From Planctomycetota bacterium (GTDB lineage: Bacteria > Planctomycetota > UBA1135): a stretch of DNA of 64,000 nucleotides. The translations under genes and the position numbers were made by a program. Shown here one piece after another: positions 51,188 through 58,989 of the stretch. The stretch spans positions 238,724-302,723 of the forward strand of contig JAJFFC010000012.1 in the NCBI GenBank assembly GCA_021776795.1, read 5' to 3'. Numbering within the stretch: the stretch's first letter is position 1; each line of letters opens with the position of its first letter. The notes beneath the pieces were generated by a model that had not been told where the DNA came from, did no database searches, and worked only from the letters and a program-made list of their open reading frames with translations.

Positions 51188-52781
51188 GGGCTCCAAACTG
51201 GTCGTCAACGCCCGCGACCCGGAAGAAGTCCGGGTGGCCTTGGTCGAGGGCAATGAACTCTGCGAACTGCGCGTTGGGCAAACGTCTTCCGGGTCCATCG
51301 TCGGCAATATTTACTTGGCTCGGGTCAAGCAAATTGAACCTGGGCTGGACGCCGCCTTCGTGGACTTTGGCGATCGCCGTGCGGGCTTCTTGCATGTGGG
51401 CAATGTCCACCCCGGATATGCCGAGGACGGCGCCGATGCGGCAGCCGTGGCGAGTCAAGCCTTGCCGCCGATGTGGCAAGAGCAAGAAGAGGACGACAGC
51501 GCGGAATCCATTTCTGACGAAGAGGCTCGCGCAGGGAATGAAGCGGAGCCGGCGCCAACGCAAGAGTCCGTGGACCTGCGCATTGAATCGCGTTTGAAGC
51601 CAGAGCAGTTGATTTTGGTTCAAGTCTTGCGCGACCCGGTCCGCGGCAAGGGTGCCACCGTGACGACATTCTTGTCCTTGGCGGGCTATTCCTTGGTTCT
51701 CATGCCTACCCTCGGTCGCATTGGCGTCAGCCGACGCGTGGGCGAGGCGGAGGAACGCGAACGCTTGCGTTCGGTTCTGGAAGAACTTGGCGCTGGCCCT
51801 GACCTTCCGGTGATTGCGCGCACGGTTTCTGCCGGGCAAACCCGGCGCGCCTTGCGTGCCGATTTAGAGTTGCTCAAAGCCAAGTGGGAGCAATTGCTCC
51901 ATCGGGCGCATAAGCAAACCGCACCCTGCTTAGTCTACCAAGAAGAGGCTACACCTTTGCGTGCAGCACGCGAGCTCTTTCACAGCGGCATTCGCGAAAT
52001 CATTTGTGATGATGAGGGCGTGCGCCAAGCTTTGGAAACCTTTCTCACGACGAAGGGGTCTGGTGAGCATGTGGAGCTTAAATCTCATAGCACCAGTCGC
52101 CCTTTGTTCGAAGCGCTAGATTTGGAAAGCTCATACCAGCGTTTATTTGCGCCGCGGGTGCCGATTGGCAAAGGAGCTTCGATTGTCATTCATGAAACCG
52201 AAGCGCTCACAGCGATCGATGTCAACTCAGGCCGAGTCGAGCGCGATACTCTCGAGATGACCGCCTTGGAGACCAATTTGCGCGCGGCAGAAGAAGTCTT
52301 ACGCCAGGTGCGCCTGCGTGATTTGGGGGGCATCATTGTGGTCGACTTCATTGACATGCGCGAGGCCGGGCATCGGCGCCAAGTGGAGCAAACGGTGCGC
52401 GAAGGCTTGCGCAAAGATCGCGCACGCATGAAGTGCGGACGGCTCGGCAGTTTTGGGCTCATGACCTTCACCCGGCGTCGCCTCGGTACCGGCCCGGCCA
52501 AGGCCAGCGAGGCCATGTGCCGTGGTTGCGGGGGCAGTGGCAACATTGTGCATCACCGCGCTGGCGCTCTGCGCGTCCTGCGCCGTCTGCGCTCGCTGGA
52601 TTGTCCCAGCCGCGTTCGCCTGCGCGCCCAACCAGGCCTCCTGTCTGAAATGCGTCAGCATCGGGCCCTCGTTCAGGAGCTCGGGCACCAGCTCGAAACG
52701 GTGGATGACCTTCAGGTTCCTGCCAACGACCCCGTAATTGAGCTCCTTGGAGCTCTTGCCACCTCAGAACCGCCACGCTAA
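51180..52781 (+). CDS. rng: Ribonuclease E/G family protein
   Basis: A 533-residue endoribonuclease with the RNase G layout: S1 domain (about 35-150), 5' sensor and catalytic DNase I-like domain with Asp347 (in ALTAIDVNSG) and Asp389 (in IIVVDFIDM), and the zinc-link cysteines in CRGCGGSG. The S1 domain carries an acidic insertion (about 82-130, rich in Glu, Asp and Ser). There is no long C-terminal degradosome scaffold, so RNase G-like is favoured over RNase E. The ATG at 51180 overlaps ptsH. It lies before rplU and rpmA, a known order. Confidence 0.93.
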   Translation: MREGSKLVVNARDPEEVRVALVEGNELCELRVGQTSSGSIVGNIYLARVKQIEPGLDAAFVDFGDRRAGFLHVGNVHPGYAEDGADAAAVASQALPPMWQEQEEDDSAESISDEEARAGNEAEPAPTQESVDLRIESRLKPEQLILVQVLRDPVRGKGATVTTFLSLAGYSLVLMPTLGRIGVSRRVGEAEERERLRSVLEELGAGPDLPVIARTVSAGQTRRALRADLELLKAKWEQLLHRAHKQTAPCLVYQEEATPLRAARELFHSGIREIICDDEGVRQALETFLTTKGSGEHVELKSHSTSRPLFEALDLESSYQRLFAPRVPIGKGASIVIHETEALTAIDVNSGRVERDTLEMTALETNLRAAEEVLRQVRLRDLGGIIVVDFIDMREAGHRRQVEQTVREGLRKDRARMKCGRLGSFGLMTFTRRRLGTGPAKASEAMCRGCGGSGNIVHHRAGALRVLRRLRSLDCPSRVRLRAQPGLLSEMRQHRALVQELGHQLETVDDLQVPANDPVIELLGALATSEPPR

Positions 52782-52784
52782 ACT
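52756..52784 (+). promoter_or_regulatory. Possible promoter of rplU-rpmA
   Basis: TTGCCA at 52756-52761 and TAAACT at 52779-52784 are 17 bases apart and overlap the last codons of rng. The -10 box is 28 bases before the rplU start, so the L21-L27 genes may have an extra start of their own. Confidence 0.45.
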
Positions 52785-52811
52785 GCTCGGCCCTTTTCCC
52801 AAGGAGATACT

Positions 52812-53123
52812 GTGTACGCAATTGTTCGCGACCGTTCGCGCTGCCTCACCCTAAAGCCGGGTGACGACCTCTGGATCGATCTCATGTCTGAGACCGAGGG
52901 TGACCTCGTCTTTGATGACGTCCAACTTCTGAAGCGTGAAGATGGATCTGTCGAGGTGGGTACGCCCCACCTAGACGGCGTCTCCGTGGTTGCCGAGATC
53001 CTCGGCGAAGTGAAAGACGAGAAGATCCGTGTTTCTACTTTTAAACGCCGTAAGTCGAGTCGCCGCACCATGGGCCATCGCCAGCGCTACACCCGCATCC
53101 GCGTGAAGGAGATTCGCGGATAA
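52812..53123 (+). CDS. rplU: 50S ribosomal protein L21
   Basis: L21 (103 residues) begins MYAIVRDRSRCLTLKPGDDL from a GTG start after AAGGAG. FDDVQLLKREDGSVEVGTP and the C-terminal KRRKSSRRTMGHRQRYTRIRV are conserved. Confidence 0.96.
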   Translation: MYAIVRDRSRCLTLKPGDDLWIDLMSETEGDLVFDDVQLLKREDGSVEVGTPHLDGVSVVAEILGEVKDEKIRVSTFKRRKSSRRTMGHRQRYTRIRVKEIRG

Positions 53124-53177
53124 TGTCCTAGGGCCAAGACCGTTTCGGTCGCGCCCGCATCAACAGAGAAGAAAGAC

Positions 53178-53426
53178 ATGGCACATAAGAAAGGAGGCGG
53201 TTCTTCCAAGAACGGCCGCGACTCGAACCCGCAAATGCGCGGGATCAAGCGTTTCGGTGGTCAGACGGTTCGCGCCGGCGAGATCCTCGTACGCCAGTGT
53301 GGCACCAAGCATCACCCCGGTCGTGGGGTGGGCATGGGCACCGACTACACTTTGTTCGCCCTCTGGGATGGCGTGGTTGAGTTTCAGTCTCGCCGCCGTA
53401 TTCGCGTGGTCGCGAACGAAGCCTAG
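53178..53426 (+). CDS. rpmA: 50S ribosomal protein L27
   Basis: L27 (82 residues) has the short N-terminus [17 protein letters not shown] that reaches the peptidyl-transferase centre, and [20 protein letters not shown]. There is no cleavable N-terminal extension of the Firmicutes type. Confidence 0.97.
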   Translation: MAHKKGGGSSKNGRDSNPQMRGIKRFGGQTVRAGEILVRQCGTKHHPGRGVGMGTDYTLFALWDGVVEFQSRRRIRVVANEA

Positions 53427-53466
53427 ATTCACATTTAGGAACCCGCGGCGATTTTCGCCACGGCTG

Positions 53467-53499
53467 AGCCTGGAAGCCCCTGGTTTCCAGGCTTCCTTT
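53467..53499 (+). terminator. Possible terminator after rpmA
   Basis: AGCCTGGAA and TTCCAGGCT form a nine-pair stem with a nine-base loop, followed by the mixed tract TCCTTTA. The T tract is weak, so read-through into obg is likely. Confidence 0.5.
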
Positions 53500-53515
53500 A
53501 CATCTAGACCATTTC

Positions 53516-54538
53516 ATGTCCAAGCAGCCTGACCGCATGTTCCGCGATGAAGCGGAAGTCCTTGCCATCGCTGGCAAGGGGGGAGATGGTTGTTCCGCCT
53601 TCCACCGCGAAAAATATGTACAACAAGGCGGGCCCGATGGCGGCGACGGCGGTCGTGGCGGTTCGGTGATTTTGACCACCGATGTGCATGAAAAGTCTTT
53701 GTTTCGCTTGGCGCGTCAATTTCGCTTGCAAGCGGAAAACGGGCAGCCTGGTATGGGCAACAACTGCACCGGCCGCAGTGGCCAAGATCTGACGATTAAG
53801 GTTCCCATCGGTACCCAAATCTACGATGCCGAGCGCGGCCACTTACTGGCAGACTTGGCCGAGGAAGATCAACAGCTGGTCGTCGCCCAAGGCGGCAAGG
53901 GTGGTCGTGGTAACGCTCGATTCGCCACCTCGCGCAACCAGGTGCCGACTCGTGCTGACAAGGGAACCGAAGGTGAGAATCGTAAGCTGCGACTCGAACT
54001 GAAGTTGGTCGCCGATGTTGGCTTTGTGGGTTTGCCGAACGCAGGCAAGAGCACCATGTTGGCCCGGCTTACGGCGGCTCGCCCGCGCGTGGCCAGCTAT
54101 CCCTTCACCACCCTAGACCCTTCGCTGGGGATTCTCGATCGCGGCAACCAGCGCCCAACTTTGGTCATGGCCGATATTCCCGGTCTGATTGAGGGCGCGG
54201 CCGACGGCAAAGGACTGGGCCATCGCTTTTTGCGCCATGTCGAGCGCACCAGAGTGTTGCTGCATCTCGTCGATGTCTCCGCCTTAGCCGAAGACCCGCT
54301 CGAGAGCTACCGCACCATTCGTGCCGAACTCGACCAATACGGGGAAACGCTGCGTGACCGTCCGACCCTGGTCGTGGCCACCAAGGTCGAAGACGAAGAC
54401 GCTGAGCAGCGCGCTAAAGAGCTGTTCGAGGCCCTGGAATTGCCTCAATTGTCCGTTTCGGCCGCGACCGGAGCCGGGTTGGAGCCAATGTTGGCGCGTC
54501 TTGATGCCATGCTGGCAGAATCCGCCCAGGAATCTTAG
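53516..54538 (+). CDS. obg: GTPase Obg/CgtA
   Basis: Obg is an essential GTPase that aids 50S assembly. The glycine-rich Obg fold (residues about 1-165) has repeated Gly clusters such as KYVQQGGPDGGDGGRGG. The G domain has GLPNAGKST (172-180), DIPGLIEGAADGKGLGHRFL and the SVSAATGAG loop. The specificity motif reads TKVE instead of NKxD. The 340-residue length means the variable C-terminal OCT domain is absent. It follows rplU and rpmA as usual. Confidence 0.95.
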   Translation: MSKQPDRMFRDEAEVLAIAGKGGDGCSAFHREKYVQQGGPDGGDGGRGGSVILTTDVHEKSLFRLARQFRLQAENGQPGMGNNCTGRSGQDLTIKVPIGTQIYDAERGHLLADLAEEDQQLVVAQGGKGGRGNARFATSRNQVPTRADKGTEGENRKLRLELKLVADVGFVGLPNAGKSTMLARLTAARPRVASYPFTTLDPSLGILDRGNQRPTLVMADIPGLIEGAADGKGLGHRFLRHVERTRVLLHLVDVSALAEDPLESYRTIRAELDQYGETLRDRPTLVVATKVEDEDAEQRAKELFEALELPQLSVSAATGAGLEPMLARLDAMLAESAQES

Positions 54539-54598
54539 GAAGAAAGGGGGGGCCATCGGGCGTCGCAACAGAGCCCTGTCAGGGCTAAGATAGATATT

Positions 54599-55576
54599 GT
54601 GAACGAAAAACTCACCCGCTTCCTACTCGTCACCGTCGGCCTGCTCGGCTTCGGTGCTTTTGGATGGAAGCTGTACGGCTACGTGCAGAACCAGGACACC
54701 CTAAATCGTGCTCTGGATATTGAGAAACTGGAGAAATCCTTTGGAATTCTCAATGCCGCTGGAACGGGAAGCCACTTGCAAACCTATGCCAACTACGCAG
54801 TTCTGCAAGACTTGAATATCACCGGTTATGTCGAGCCACCGCCCGAAGTGGTGGTCAATGAGAACACTGGACCAAAGCCACGGATTAGCGCTTCCGACAT
54901 TGAGGTGCCGATGATTCAGTTCCCGAATGCGGCATGGATTCAGGCTCGCGGCGCACGCGCCTCCGATGACAAAATCCCCGGCGACTTTCGTGTCGTGGGT
55001 GATGTGTTTGAGATCGAAACCAAAAAAGGTTTGGAGTTGAAACTGATGGAGGTGCGCGTTGGTGAAATCGACATCAAGGTGCTGGAGACGGAAGAGATTC
55101 TCACCATCAAGGGGGAGCAATACGAAGTCGACGCGGGGCAATACCTGCTCACTCCGGAAGGCGAGCAAGGCGAAAGCGGTGGGAATCCGTCGACGACGAA
55201 TGGCGGACCCCAAGGCCCACCCGCGCAAACCCAGGTGACGGCACCGGGGAGTTATCAAGTTGGTACCGCCGACGTCAAGGCCATCGAGGGGATGTCGCAA
55301 GAAGAAATTCTCGCCGCCGTACCGGTGCGCCCTGCCCGCGACCCTTTGTCCAATGAGATCCGTGGTTTGCGCATCAAGAGCGTTCAACCTGGAACGGTCT
55401 TTGACCGCCTTGGATTACGTGCCGACGACATCGTGCTCGATGTCAATGGCCTACCCGCCGTGGATCGCGACCAACTCTTCGAAGAGTTGCGTTCCTTGGG
55501 TGGCGACACCCTGACGGTCAAGGTCGAACGCCTTGGTGGTGTGCGTACCTTGACCTACCGTTTGCCCCGCCGTTAA
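54599..55576 (+). CDS. Membrane-anchored PDZ-domain protein
   Basis: The 325-residue protein has one N-terminal transmembrane helix (about 7-28), a long periplasmic middle part, a low-complexity Gly/Ser/Thr/Gln/Pro linker (about 185-225), and a C-terminal PDZ domain (about 252-323; GLRIKSVQPGTVFDRLGLRADDIVLDVNGLP). This layout resembles GspC-type secretion proteins, but no other secretion gene is near, so the role is open. It starts with GTG. The downstream coaX gene follows within four bases. Confidence 0.8.
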   Translation: MNEKLTRFLLVTVGLLGFGAFGWKLYGYVQNQDTLNRALDIEKLEKSFGILNAAGTGSHLQTYANYAVLQDLNITGYVEPPPEVVVNENTGPKPRISASDIEVPMIQFPNAAWIQARGARASDDKIPGDFRVVGDVFEIETKKGLELKLMEVRVGEIDIKVLETEEILTIKGEQYEVDAGQYLLTPEGEQGESGGNPSTTNGGPQGPPAQTQVTAPGSYQVGTADVKAIEGMSQEEILAAVPVRPARDPLSNEIRGLRIKSVQPGTVFDRLGLRADDIVLDVNGLPAVDRDQLFEELRSLGGDTLTVKVERLGGVRTLTYRLPRR

Positions 55577-55579
55577 GTC

Positions 55580-56332
55580 ATGACTGCGGCGCCCCGCGCC
55601 CTGATTGATCTCGGCAACCATCGCGTCAAGCTGCTGTTGGCCGACGCACGCGCGCCGCAGGTGTGGACCTGGCACGACGAGTCTTCGCGGCGTGATTTCG
55701 CTTCTGCCTTGACCGAGGCGATGGCACCTGGAGAAGCCATTGGTTTATGTTCCAGTTCGCCACAAGCAGAGGCCGCATTGGCCACGGCTTGGCAGAGCTT
55801 TGCCTTGTGGAAGATGGTGCCCGATGACGTACCCTTGGCGCGGCAGACCCAAGGCACAGGATTGGATCGCCTGGTGGCCAGTTATGCCGCCTGGAGCCAG
55901 GCTGGGGCCAAAGAGCCGGTGCTCGTGGCCAGTTTGGGCACGGCATTCACCTTAGATGTGGTCTCCGCGGATGGCCGCTTCCTCGGGGGAGCCATCGGTC
56001 CCGGACTGGGACTGCAGCAACAAGCCTTGGTTGAGGGGTGTCCGCATTTAGACCTGCCGCAGGCCAGCCGCGAAAGCCCACCTCGGCGCACCGCCACCGC
56101 GGTCGATGCCGGAACGCGGCGCGCTTTGGTCGCATCGCTCATCGGTTTGAGCGAGGAGTTTTCTCAAGGTTTGCACAAGGCTCCACGCCGTTTTGTCCAT
56201 GGCGGAGATGCCGAACTCTTGGCGCCATTGCTGCCGCAGTGGAAGCTTCGCCATCATTTGGTGTTGAGTGGAATGCGCCTTTTGTGTGGGCAGCCAGTTT
56301 TGGGGGCGACGTGGGGCAATTCCAACGCATAA
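55580..56332 (+). CDS. coaX: Type III pantothenate kinase
   Basis: CoaX phosphorylates pantothenate, the first step of coenzyme A synthesis. It shows the acetate/hexokinase-like motifs: LIDLGNHRVKLLL at the N-terminus, GTGLDRLVASYAAW around 92-105, SLGTAFTLDVV (the catalytic Asp region) and IGPGLGLQQQAL. The 250-residue length fits. It starts four bases after the PDZ gene and its end overlaps the MnmE-like gene by 22 bases. Confidence 0.9.
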   Translation: MTAAPRALIDLGNHRVKLLLADARAPQVWTWHDESSRRDFASALTEAMAPGEAIGLCSSSPQAEAALATAWQSFALWKMVPDDVPLARQTQGTGLDRLVASYAAWSQAGAKEPVLVASLGTAFTLDVVSADGRFLGGAIGPGLGLQQQALVEGCPHLDLPQASRESPPRRTATAVDAGTRRALVASLIGLSEEFSQGLHKAPRRFVHGGDAELLAPLLPQWKLRHHLVLSGMRLLCGQPVLGATWGNSNA

Positions 56333-57384
56333 GCCCGGCCGGAGCCTCGGCGCTTTCTATTTGGGCACTACGTGCAGAGGAAGCAGGGTTTCGCACGCTG
56401 TTTGGCTCGCAATGGGTGTCACAAGCCAATGGCTTTCAAGTCGTGGCCCCAGGACGCAGCGATGGCGGTACCGCAATTTGGGATCAAGCACTTTGTTGGC
56501 GTCGTGAATCGAAACAAGGCCTCGTGGAGGCGGAGCTTCATTTACATGGGGGCTATGGCGTAGCCGAAGCCTTGCGTGAATGGTTGCATCAGCATGCTTG
56601 GCAGGAAAAGCCGTGGTCCCAGAAGACGGAAACACAGTTACTGTTGCAACAAGCAACCACCCCCTTGGCGATTCGCTTGGCCTTGCAAGAAGAGCGCACG
56701 CAAACGGCTCTGGACCAGCTTTTGGGGCGAGCTGCGGATGGCGAAAGCGTCCACCTCCACTCACAGTTACTCGCCAGTATGCAGGCCAGTCAGTGGGCCC
56801 AACTTGCTGCCGCGCCACCACTGGTGGTCATGCTGGGGCCGGCGAATGCAGGGAAATCCACCTTGTTCAATCGTTGCTTGCGTGATCGCCGTGCGACCAC
56901 CACATCGATGGCGGGAACCACCCGCGATCCCTTGGAGGCTTTGCTGTTGCTTGGTCGCGGCGAAGCACAACTCGCCATTCGCTTGGCCGACACTGCTGGC
57001 TACAGTGCCGCCGCGAGTTCCTTGGACCAACAGGCTTGGGCGATGAGTCTGGATTTGGCGGCCAAGGCATGGAAGGTGATTTGGGTGCTCGATGCCGCCG
57101 AAGAGCCCGATGCCACCCTCACCGCCATGATCCAACAGCGCCGTAGTCAAGATCTGCTGATCCTGAACCGCACCGATTTGGTGCCCCATCCGCCATGGGC
57201 CAATGGCTTCGGGGCCTTGGATGGATTTCTGCACCATCAGGACTCTGCTGCACTAGAGCAGCTGGAGCAGGCGATTTTGGATAGCCTCGGCCCGATTCCG
57301 AGCCTGGACACCCCGCTCAGTCGCGATCCCAAGCGCAAGCAACTTTTGGCGAAACGGCTGCAGCAACACGCCCTGTCGGAGTAG
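56311..57384 (+). CDS. Shortened MnmE-like GTPase
   Basis: This 357-residue protein resembles MnmE, the GTPase that modifies wobble uridines with MnmG. An N-terminal folate-type region (MGQFQRISPAGASALSIWAL; ELHLHGG at 75-81) precedes a G domain with GPANAGKST (176-184), TTRD (203-206), DTAG (227-230) and NRTDL (286-290, K to R). It is about 100 residues shorter than MnmE (about 455), and the C-terminal Cys-Ile-Gly-Lys motif needed for modification is missing. The GTG at 56311 fits the family start best but is uncertain; another GTG lies at 56284. It could be a true but reduced MnmE or a paralog with another job. Confidence 0.75.
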   Translation: MGQFQRISPAGASALSIWALRAEEAGFRTLFGSQWVSQANGFQVVAPGRSDGGTAIWDQALCWRRESKQGLVEAELHLHGGYGVAEALREWLHQHAWQEKPWSQKTETQLLLQQATTPLAIRLALQEERTQTALDQLLGRAADGESVHLHSQLLASMQASQWAQLAAAPPLVVMLGPANAGKSTLFNRCLRDRRATTTSMAGTTRDPLEALLLLGRGEAQLAIRLADTAGYSAAASSLDQQAWAMSLDLAAKAWKVIWVLDAAEEPDATLTAMIQQRRSQDLLILNRTDLVPHPPWANGFGALDGFLHHQDSAALEQLEQAILDSLGPIPSLDTPLSRDPKRKQLLAKRLQQHALSE

Positions 57385-57444
57385 CTTCAGCAGCATGCTC
57401 GGCGAACGGCTATTCTTTGCCGTCGACGCTTGCTGACTCGCCCC

Positions 57445-58761
57445 ATGAATCTGCTGCCCATGATGGAAGGCCTGCATGCCGCAGAAGCCTTCAATCCATC
57501 CTACCTGGATGCCTTTTTCGCTTTGGTCGGGCGGCTCGAGGAACGCCCCCTCGAACATGCTGAGGCGTTGCGTGGCAAGGTGATTGCTAGCGTGTTCTTG
57601 GAGCCTTCCACGCGCACGCGATTGTCCTTCGAAGCGGCCGCCCATCGCCTAGGTGCCTCGGTCATCACGGTGGCAGACGCCAAGAGTTCGAGTGCCAGTA
57701 AGGGAGAGACTCTTGCTGATACTGCGCGCATGCTTGGCAGCTACGCCGACTTGATTGTCTTGCGCCACCCACACGATGGCGCTTCGCGGGTGGTGTCTCG
57801 CTACGCCGGCGTCCCCGTCATCAATGGTGGCGACGGGCGCATTGGCCACCCCAGCCAAACCTTAGTTGACCTCTACACCTTGTTCCGCGCATGGGGTTCC
57901 TTCCGCGGGCGCACTATCGGTTTGATGGGGGACTTGGTGCATGGGCGAACCGCCCGCTCTTTGGCTTGGGCCGCTTGCTTGTTGGGCATGCGCGTGGTGT
58001 TGCTTCCGGGCGCAGGCCTGGATTGGGAGAGCGGCCTGGAACGCCGCCTCATCGACCGCTTTGATTACCGTTTGCGCTGGGGGCGTCATCCGCTGTTCAC
58101 CGATTGGACCGGAAATGCCGAGGTGCGCATTTTGGAACCTAAGCACTTGGTGCAAAAGGTGCTGTTTGGGGGCGACAAGATTGACATTAACCGCCTTGAC
58201 GCGCTTTATCTCACCCGGCTACAGGACGAGCGCGGGGCCAAGGCTCAGGGCACGAGCTACCCCGGTGTGACTCCGGAGCAGATGCAGGATGGCCTCCTCG
58301 AGGACTGCCTGTTGCTTCATCCCTTGCCGCGGCGCGAGGAATTGCCAGATTCCCTCGACCTCGACCCGCGGATGATGGCCTTTCAGCAGGCCGCTGTGGG
58401 GCCTGTGGTCCGCCAAGGCCTGTTTTTGAGCATGCTGGGAGAGGCGAAGGACTCTCTGCCCTCCTTAACGCCACTCCCCAGCGGCCGCAGCGAGCAGATC
58501 TTGGGCCCTTGCCCCAACGAGAACTGCGTCAGCCGCCATCAGGGCATGACCACGGCCTGGAGGGTGGTTGGGGCTACACGCCGCCATTTCCTGTGTGCAC
58601 ACTGTGACAGCCAGCTCGCGGTGGATTATGCCGGTTGTAGCTCCTCTCGCAAGGTCCATCCGCTGCACAGCCAGGCCGTTCTGCGCATCCGGGCGGAGAA
58701 CCTGAGGCCCTTTCGTGAGCGCCAAGATGCGGAAGAAATGGGCTACGCTTGGGGTGGATAA
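57445..58761 (+). CDS. pyrB: Aspartate carbamoyltransferase fused to a PyrI-type zinc domain
   Basis: Catalytic residues 1-335 are a full ATCase: EPSTRTR (53-59), SKGETLADTARML (85-97), RHPHDGASR, NGGDGRIGHPSQ with His135, and LLHPLPRREELP (290-301). It makes carbamoyl-aspartate for pyrimidine synthesis. After a short linker comes GPCPNENCVSRHQ...FLCAHCDSQL: Cys356, Cys361, Cys384 and Cys387 have nearly the spacing of the E. coli PyrI zinc site (C-x4-C-x22-C-x2-C). The nucleotide-binding allosteric domain of PyrI is absent, because only about 20 residues separate the two parts. A tail of about 50 unassigned residues ends the protein. The ATG at 57445 is preferred to a TTG at 57430. Confidence 0.88.
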   Translation: MNLLPMMEGLHAAEAFNPSYLDAFFALVGRLEERPLEHAEALRGKVIASVFLEPSTRTRLSFEAAAHRLGASVITVADAKSSSASKGETLADTARMLGSYADLIVLRHPHDGASRVVSRYAGVPVINGGDGRIGHPSQTLVDLYTLFRAWGSFRGRTIGLMGDLVHGRTARSLAWAACLLGMRVVLLPGAGLDWESGLERRLIDRFDYRLRWGRHPLFTDWTGNAEVRILEPKHLVQKVLFGGDKIDINRLDALYLTRLQDERGAKAQGTSYPGVTPEQMQDGLLEDCLLLHPLPRREELPDSLDLDPRMMAFQQAAVGPVVRQGLFLSMLGEAKDSLPSLTPLPSGRSEQILGPCPNENCVSRHQGMTTAWRVVGATRRHFLCAHCDSQLAVDYAGCSSSRKVHPLHSQAVLRIRAENLRPFRERQDAEEMGYAWGG

Positions 58762-58989
58762 AGCCTCATATTGGGGATAATCTTTGAGGTTCGTGCGTTT
58801 TCGCACCAAATGGGCGTTCTTGCCCTCTGCGGCCATCAGAAAGTCCCCTAAGGAGGGTGGTACGGGAATTGCCAGTGCTCATATGCGCTACTTACCTCGC
58901 GCCTCTAGGATAGAGGGCGAGGGTTCCTCCCTCCGGTACCTCTCAGGGCCGCAGGGGAGGTCTCTTGTCCCCGCATTTGTCTCGAACCC
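58762..58989 (+). other. Intergenic region before the lipoprotein genes
   Basis: This 228-base gap holds no open frame that looks coding. A hairpin GTGCG, loop TTTT, CGCAC lies at 58793-58806 and may aid termination after pyrB. No consensus promoter pair was found, so the promoter of the lipoprotein genes is not identified. Confidence 0.4.

Noticed and set aside
56038-56310. Longer N-terminus for the MnmE-like GTPase
   Set aside because: It would overlap coaX by almost 300 bases and the extra residues are a shadow of the coaX frame.
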